Under the pieces are notes generated by a model. It did no database searches. It was not told the origin of the DNA and worked only from the letters and a program-made list of their open reading frames with translations. A program made the position numbers and the translations under genes. Below are positions 59,378-64,000 of a DNA stretch of 64,000 nt, piece by piece. The DNA comes from Lewinellaceae bacterium (GTDB lineage: Bacteria; Bacteroidota; Bacteroidia; Chitinophagales; Saprospiraceae), in assembly GCA_020636075.1 (NCBI GenBank), contig JACJYO010000006.1:124001-188000 (forward strand). The letters run 5' to 3'. The first letter of the stretch is position 1, and each line of letters opens with the position of its first letter.

Positions 59378-59655
59378 TTTTTTAGTAAAGGTACGGTGGC
59401 GCAATAAAAACGGCCCGGTTACACCTACCGGGCCGAAATCTGGTTTTTCAGGGATATGTGTGAAAAAAGCTACTTGCCAAGCTTAAAGTTAAATCCCACG
59501 CTATGTGCCATTTCATCTCGCAATTCGCATATTTCCGTGTGTACAACAGATTTTTTACAAATAACGCCCGTATCCGAAACCATCGACGGCGCATTTGGCA
59601 GATACCAATGCTGGCAGGGTAAACCTGGAATTTGATTGAGTAAAGCGGCGCGCAC

Positions 59656-61083
59656 TCAGGTTGTTCCGGCGAGGTAGTCGCGCAGTTGAACCGCCAATTC
59701 CGGTACATGGGGCTCAAGTTCAGGGATTAACGCCTCGAACTTCAACATTTTGTCCGGCTGCAGGGGCATTGTTCCCAGGGTAGTTTTTAGTTGATCGAGT
59801 GCAGCTGTAGGGCTCAGGCGTTTCTTTTGAAAGGCTGCCGCCGTATAAAACCAGGGGATGGCCGGCAGGTACGCCGATTTTTCTGAAAGGGTGGCGTCCA
59901 GGGCCAGCAGCTGATACTTGTCGGCGAGGCGCAGGATTTTCGCGTAGTTTTTCCGGGCCAGCAGAATTTCCAGATAAGCGCTGAAAAAGGCATGCCAGCG
60001 GTGTTCGAAAATTTCCTTGCGGTACGCGCGCAGGTAGGCATCGGCATAGTTTTCCGCGGCGCGGTGTTGACCGGTGTGGTGCAAACAGCGCAGGTAATGC
60101 GCCACAAAACCGATTTTATTGTGAAAACTGTGCGTTGTGCGGCTTTCCGGCAGGGCCGCTTTCATTACAGCCAGTGCCCCGGCGTATTTTTTTTGTCGCA
60201 AAAGCACGGCGCTGAGGTTGTTGACATAGTGAATGTAATCGGTAGTTTTTACCCGCACCGACAGATAGCCGTAGTATTCTGCCTCGTCGTATTCCTGAAA
60301 GCGGCTGTGCAGCAACAGGAGATTCCCGTAGTAATTGATCAACAGCCGTTTCGAGTAGTATTTTCCTTGTAGGAACAGATCGCCGAGGTACTGGTATTTT
60401 TCGCGCAGCGGTTCAAATTGGCGGTAATTGTAGTAGATAAACGTGAGCCGCACCAGGGCCATGTACCGGTTCCATCCGTCGAGGGTTTCATCGTGAAAAA
60501 CCTCGGTGAGCCAGGGCTCCCACTGGATGCTGTCGGACGCACGTGAGGCATACTGGCGCACGATGTCTTCGGTAGCCTGGTGCAGCCGTTCGCGAACGGC
60601 GCGTGTGCGGTTGTATGCTTCGGAATGACGATCCAGAAAGGCTTCTACTTCGCGGTGCCCGGCATAGCGCATCCGGATCAGCAAAAAATGGCGATAAAGT
60701 TGGGCGAGTTCGAAGCATTTGGCAAAATGGTAGGCGCTGGGCAGGCATTGGCGCAGGTGGACAAGCAACCGTTCTTCGGCATCCGGCGTGATGCTGTCGG
60801 TTTCGATTGCCCGTTCAGTATCGAGCAACCAGGCATATTCGGTATCCACATCGGCGGCGTGCAGGCGCTCGGTAATCCATTGTTTCAGATTGGAATACTT
60901 GCGCTTATCCAGCTCTTCGTCAAAGGCTTGAAAGTCTTCGCGGTGCCGGCAGTTGTGATCCACCCGTTCCAGAATCGCCAGCTTTACCTTATCGTCAAAC
61001 TGCTGCACACTCAGCAAATATGCTGTTTCGTGTGGCAGCAGGGCCTGGGTAAATTCCGTAAATTTTTGCAGTTTGCTTCGCAT
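59656..61083 (-). CDS. Unknown helical-repeat protein
   Basis: The protein has 475 residues, no signal peptide, and is nearly all alpha-helical with TPR-like pairs (YYGNLLLLHSRFQEYDEAEY, NNLSAVLLRQKKYAGALAVM, CLHHTGQHRAAENYADAYLR). I recognise no named family. It is similar in size and build to the protein at 33528-34928. The start lies next to the minisatellite at 61096-61271. The gap 59378-59655 downstream holds no clear gene; a 61-codon frame there starts with GTG and has no family resemblance. Confidence 0.7.
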   Translation of the reverse strand: MRSKLQKFTEFTQALLPHETAYLLSVQQFDDKVKLAILERVDHNCRHREDFQAFDEELDKRKYSNLKQWITERLHAADVDTEYAWLLDTERAIETDSITPDAEERLLVHLRQCLPSAYHFAKCFELAQLYRHFLLIRMRYAGHREVEAFLDRHSEAYNRTRAVRERLHQATEDIVRQYASRASDSIQWEPWLTEVFHDETLDGWNRYMALVRLTFIYYNYRQFEPLREKYQYLGDLFLQGKYYSKRLLINYYGNLLLLHSRFQEYDEAEYYGYLSVRVKTTDYIHYVNNLSAVLLRQKKYAGALAVMKAALPESRTTHSFHNKIGFVAHYLRCLHHTGQHRAAENYADAYLRAYRKEIFEHRWHAFFSAYLEILLARKNYAKILRLADKYQLLALDATLSEKSAYLPAIPWFYTAAAFQKKRLSPTAALDQLKTTLGTMPLQPDKMLKFEALIPELEPHVPELAVQLRDYLAGTT

Positions 61084-61095
61084 GGGTGGAATAAA

Positions 61096-61271
61096 GGTAA
61101 GAAGGTTAGAAGGTTACTGGTTAGAAGGTTAGAGGGTTGTTCACCATACGAAATGGTGTAACCTTCAAACCAGTAACCTTCAAACCAGTAACCTTCTAAC
61201 CAGCAACCTTCAAACCAGTAACCTTCTAACCTTCTAACCTTCTAACCTTCTAACCTTCTAACCTTCTAACC
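61096..61271. repeat. Minisatellite with inverted arms
   Basis: The right part is a tandem array of TAACCTTC (8 bp) mixed with a 15-bp unit AACCTTCAAACCAGT; the left part (61096-61139) carries the complement, GAAGGTTAGAAGGTTACTGG. The two halves meet at a CACCAT/ATGGTG hairpin near 61142-61158, so the whole could fold into one long hairpin. It lies between two co-directional minus-strand genes. Confidence 0.9.
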
Positions 61272-62015
61272 TCAAAGTGTCAAGCCCCCGTCCACACTGA
61301 TTGTCGCCCCGTTGATGAAGGCGGCTTCTTCAGACGCAAGAAAAGCGTACACTGCGGCAACTTCCTCTACGGTGCCAAGGCGACCGGCCGGGGCTTTGTC
61401 CTGCATCATTTGCAAAACATTGTCGGGCAAAGTGTCCATCATTTCGGTGCGGATAAACCCGGGCGCCACGGCATTCGCCGTGATGCCTTTGCGGCCAAAT
61501 TCCCGCGCCCAAACTCGGGTCATGCCGATAACGCCGGCTTTGGTGGCGGCGTAGTTGGTTTGGCCGAAATTGCCGTATAGCCCAACCACTGAAGATGCAC
61601 TGATGATCCGGCCCCAACCGGCTGCTTCGAGGTAGGGATACACGGCTTTGGTGCAATTGAATACACCGGTAAGGTTGACGCCGATGACCTGCTCCCATTG
61701 CTCGGGTGTCATTTTTTTGAGGGTAGCGTCGCGGGTAATGCCGGCGTTGTTGATCAGGATATGGATGTGGCCAAAATGCTCCCGGGTTGCGCGGGCGGCC
61801 TGTTCGACTGCCGCCAGATCGGTGGTGTTGACCTTAAAAAAACGGGCCGGCAGGTTTTGTGCGCGGTATTCCGCTTCCAGGGCTTCGCCGCGATCCGTCT
61901 GGATATCCCAAATGGCTACTGCGGCACCTTCCTTCAGAAAACGCGAAACGGTGGCCTGGCCGATACCGCTGGCGCCGCCGGTTACTATGGCTACTTTGTT
62001 TTGTAATGCTTGCAT
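61272..62015 (-). CDS. Short-chain dehydrogenase, FabG/PhaB-like
   Basis: The protein has 247 residues. The cofactor loop TGGASGIG is at 12-19, NNAG at 89-92, the catalytic Ser141/Ser142 in ISASSVVG, Tyr155 and Lys159 in NYAATKAG. ARATREHFGHIHILINNAG, ANAVAPGFIRTEMM and the final INGATISVDGGLTL match 3-oxoacyl-ACP/acetoacetyl-CoA reductases, which use NADPH. Which of the two reactions is meant cannot be told; a fab cluster is not nearby. The tail of the gene abuts the minisatellite. Confidence 0.92.
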   Translation of the reverse strand: MQALQNKVAIVTGGASGIGQATVSRFLKEGAAVAIWDIQTDRGEALEAEYRAQNLPARFFKVNTTDLAAVEQAARATREHFGHIHILINNAGITRDATLKKMTPEQWEQVIGVNLTGVFNCTKAVYPYLEAAGWGRIISASSVVGLYGNFGQTNYAATKAGVIGMTRVWAREFGRKGITANAVAPGFIRTEMMDTLPDNVLQMMQDKAPAGRLGTVEEVAAVYAFLASEEAAFINGATISVDGGLTL

Positions 62016-62034
62016 GCTGTGTTTTTAATGATGG

Positions 62035-62118
62035 TTTCACCACGGAGACATGGAGTACACGGAGATAGTTTTTTTGAGAAAGGTGAATCTCCGTGTACTC
62101 CATGTCTCCGTGGTGAAA
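62035..62118. repeat. CACGGAGACATGG hairpin element
   Basis: A perfect 32-bp inverted repeat (arms 62035-62066 and 62087-62118, for example CACCACGGAGACATGGAGTA) surrounds a 20-nt loop. It is the same family as the inner hairpin at 8866-9029. It lies just upstream of the SDR gene. Confidence 0.9.
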
Positions 62119-62481
62119 AAAAATCTACGGTGGCCAATAAGACCCGCGGCAAAAGTAGCAGTAACACCCAAGCATGGACCCCATTTCCGGATTCCGTTTT
62201 ATCGTTCGGTCAACCGGCAGTTTTCAAAACATCGTTTTTCAAAAGTTGAAATTTCCAGATTTTTAAAAATGCCTGATTTTCAATGGCTTGCTTTTTTGTT
62301 TTTGAAATGAACTTTCGAAAATCCGCGGTTTGGCGGTGTACAAATTCGCGAAAAGTCAAACCCGAAAAACTTCTGTTCGTCTCGTCAAAACACATCTGAA
62401 ATGGATGCTGCGAAGGGTGTCGCTGTTCTACATTAGCCGGAAATCCGGGATAAATCCGGCTTGAAATCCGACACCATTCCT
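62119..62481. other. Gene-free stretch upstream of the symporter gene
   Basis: The 363-bp stretch has no credible gene on either strand and no repeat of the families above. It must hold the promoter of the symporter; no good TAnnTTTG match was found. Confidence 0.45.
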
Positions 62482-64000
62482 ATGCAAAACTGGACCCTGG
62501 CAACAGCACTTTTACTCGCAGCATACGCTGCCGTGCTGGTCTATTTTGTGGTGCGTGCCGCACGCCGCACCCGCTCGCTGGCCGACTATGCCGTGGGCAG
62601 CCAGGGCTTTTCGCCGGTGGTGGTGGGCCTGTCATTGGCGGCGGGGGTAACGAGCGCAGCAACGTTTATCATCAACCCGGGTTTTGTAGCCCTGTATGGC
62701 TGGAGCGCCTTTCTGGCAATGGGCGTCATTTTGCCCATCGCACTGGTCGGCTCGCTGATTGTGCTCACCCGCAGCTTCCAGCAATACGGCGCCACGGTAA
62801 AAGCGCTCACCCTCTCGCAGTGGATGGGCAAGCGCTACGCCAGCACGGGCTTCGGCTTGTGGTTTGCGGTACTGTCGCTCTTGCTGATCACCTTCATCGT
62901 GCTGATTTGTGTGGGCCTCACCAAGGTGATCGCCTCGGCACTGGGCGCCAACGAACTGGCGGTGCTACTCAGCCTGGTTGTTTTTGTGTTTGGCTACATG
63001 ATGTTTGGCGGCGCCAACTCACTGGTGTACACCAATACGATCCAGGCCGTGCTGATGCTGGTCGTGGCTGTGATCATGCTTGGCTCCGGATTAGTGTATT
63101 TCCGCGACGGAATCGACGGTTTTTGGTCATCACTGGCAGCGATCGATCCGGTACTCACTCAACCGGTGAACCCGCAGAGTGCCCTGTTTCGGGACTGGTT
63201 CGAGGTGGCATTCTGCAATTTCGTAGTGGGCGTAGCCATTGTTTGCCAACCGCACATTGTAACCCGCTCGTTGATGCTGCGCGATGCCCGCGATGTCAAT
63301 CGCTTCCTGTTGGTGGGTATCCTGGCCGAAACGGTGTTCTTCGCCGTGCTTTTCGTCGGGTTTTACGCCCGGCTGCGCTTTCCCGACCTGACTGTGGACG
63401 GTGCAGCGCTCAAAATGGATGGCATCATTCCGGCTTATGTGGTGCATGCGTTCCCGTTGGGCGCCGGTTTGTTGGTCATTCTCGGCCTGCTGTCGGCGGG
63501 CTTATCCACGCTGGAAGGTCTTATCCAATCGATTTCCACAACAATTACCAATGACTTGATCGACCCACTGGTTGGATCGCGCCTTGGTGCGGGTGATGAA
63601 CGGGCGCGTCGGTTGGCCCGGTTGAACAAACTGGTGATTGTAGCGCTGGCAGCAGTTTCGGCAGCCTGGAGTTACGAGCAATTGATTCACCCCAATCTGA
63701 GTGTCGGCATCTTGGCCCAAAACGGGGTGTATGCCTTTTTCTCCGCTGCATTTGTGCCCGTGTTGTTTGGTATTTTTTTAAAAAATAAATCCCTGCCGGC
63801 GCCGGCAGCTGCATCGGTTACCGCTGTGGTGGTGCATTTCGCGGTGTACTACGGCGGCCTGACGCCATACACCTCCGGCGCTGTGCGCAACCCCGCTGTA
63901 GCGGCTGCTTTGGCCATTTTAAGCTCGGTAGTGGTAGGCTTAGCAGTGCATTTTTCAACAAAGGCTACAGCTGTACCGGATAATTCACAAGTGCTTGAAA
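62482..64000 (+). CDS. Sodium:solute symporter (SSS family), cut by window end
   Basis: The frame is open from the ATG at 62482 to the window end (506 codons, no stop). It has about twelve hydrophobic membrane segments. Recognisable SSS blocks are DYAVGSQGFSPVVVGLSLAA, GVTSAATFIINPGFVALYGW, MMFGGANSLVYTNTIQAVLM, VGVAIVCQPHIVTRSLMLRD and LGLLSAGLSTLEGLIQSIST. These carriers use the sodium gradient to import sugars, amino acids, nucleosides or vitamins. The substrate cannot be told here; the block after residue 230 (RDWFEVAFCNFVVGVAIVC) is not close to any named type I know. The C-terminus lies beyond the window. Confidence 0.9.
   Translation, partial: MQNWTLATALLLAAYAAVLVYFVVRAARRTRSLADYAVGSQGFSPVVVGLSLAAGVTSAATFIINPGFVALYGWSAFLAMGVILPIALVGSLIVLTRSFQQYGATVKALTLSQWMGKRYASTGFGLWFAVLSLLLITFIVLICVGLTKVIASALGANELAVLLSLVVFVFGYMMFGGANSLVYTNTIQAVLMLVVAVIMLGSGLVYFRDGIDGFWSSLAAIDPVLTQPVNPQSALFRDWFEVAFCNFVVGVAIVCQPHIVTRSLMLRDARDVNRFLLVGILAETVFFAVLFVGFYARLRFPDLTVDGAALKMDGIIPAYVVHAFPLGAGLLVILGLLSAGLSTLEGLIQSISTTITNDLIDPLVGSRLGAGDERARRLARLNKLVIVALAAVSAAWSYEQLIHPNLSVGILAQNGVYAFFSAAFVPVLFGIFLKNKSLPAPAAASVTAVVVHFAVYYGGLTPYTSGAVRNPAVAAALAILSSVVVGLAVHFSTKATAVPDNSQVLE

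Noticed and set aside
59470..59655. 61-codon frame on the minus strand directly after the 475-residue gene
   Set aside because: It starts with GTG overlapping the previous stop, has no family resemblance and no ribosome-binding site that I could see; it is probably chance.

Overview
The window looks like chromosomal DNA of a Bacteroidota bacterium, most likely of the Saprospiria/Chitinophagia side. The grounds are type IX secretion (T9SS) C-terminal sorting domains on several secreted proteins, TonB-dependent receptors with an N-terminal carboxypeptidase-like domain, a DUF4249 lipoprotein beside a receptor, DUF5723 and PorT-like outer-membrane barrels, and promoters of the TTG / TAnnTTTG type. 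No rRNA, tRNA, CRISPR array or prophage was seen.

Layout. 1-2.8 kb is visibly AT-rich and holds two frame-broken minus-strand genes: an unknown small gene and a long SIR2-domain protein (NADase type, often anti-phage) that runs off the left edge. All SIR2 motifs are still readable, so the frameshifts may be sequence errors. 2.9-3.6 kb is a PIN-domain toxin-antitoxin pair. 3.6-7.4 kb is an envelope operon. 7.7-8.9 kb has paaB and paaC without paaA, paaD or paaE. 9-16.4 kb holds an LD-carboxypeptidase, then a TonB receptor and a T9SS protein with an internal duplication; both of these share an 11-bp-phased direct-repeat operator resembling a Pho box. 16.8-19.7 kb is a flavoprotein plus membrane polyferredoxin operon whose first gene has been invaded in frame by a palindromic repeat. 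20-34 kb carries ribosomal protein L25, T9SS surface proteins, an aldose epimerase, a WG-repeat cluster and a glycosyltransferase-like membrane protein. 35-40.6 kb has a GH10 xylanase, a hydrolase and a TonB receptor/DUF4249 pair. 40.8-41.5 kb is an ORF-less group II intron. 41.7-64 kb is mixed: a PD40-M28-FG-GAP fusion protease, MscS, a cysteine-dioxygenase-like protein, a small gene plus HNH nuclease pair, CbpAM chaperones, an arylsulfotransferase, FkbM, a sugar dehydrogenase, DNA alkylation repair, an SDR and a truncated sodium:solute symporter.

The most striking general feature is the load of small palindromic elements. At least five unrelated families sit in the intergenic spaces, often between convergent genes: an AT-rich element of up to about 140 bp in six copies, a CACGGAGACACGG hairpin, a GCAAAGACGC hairpin, a CCCAGGCCTTCAGGCCTGGG palindrome, and an AAATCGTA inverted repeat that splits paaB from paaC. 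The in-frame expansion of one of them inside an enzyme gene, and the shared 11-bp operator arrays, are the two observations most worth following up.
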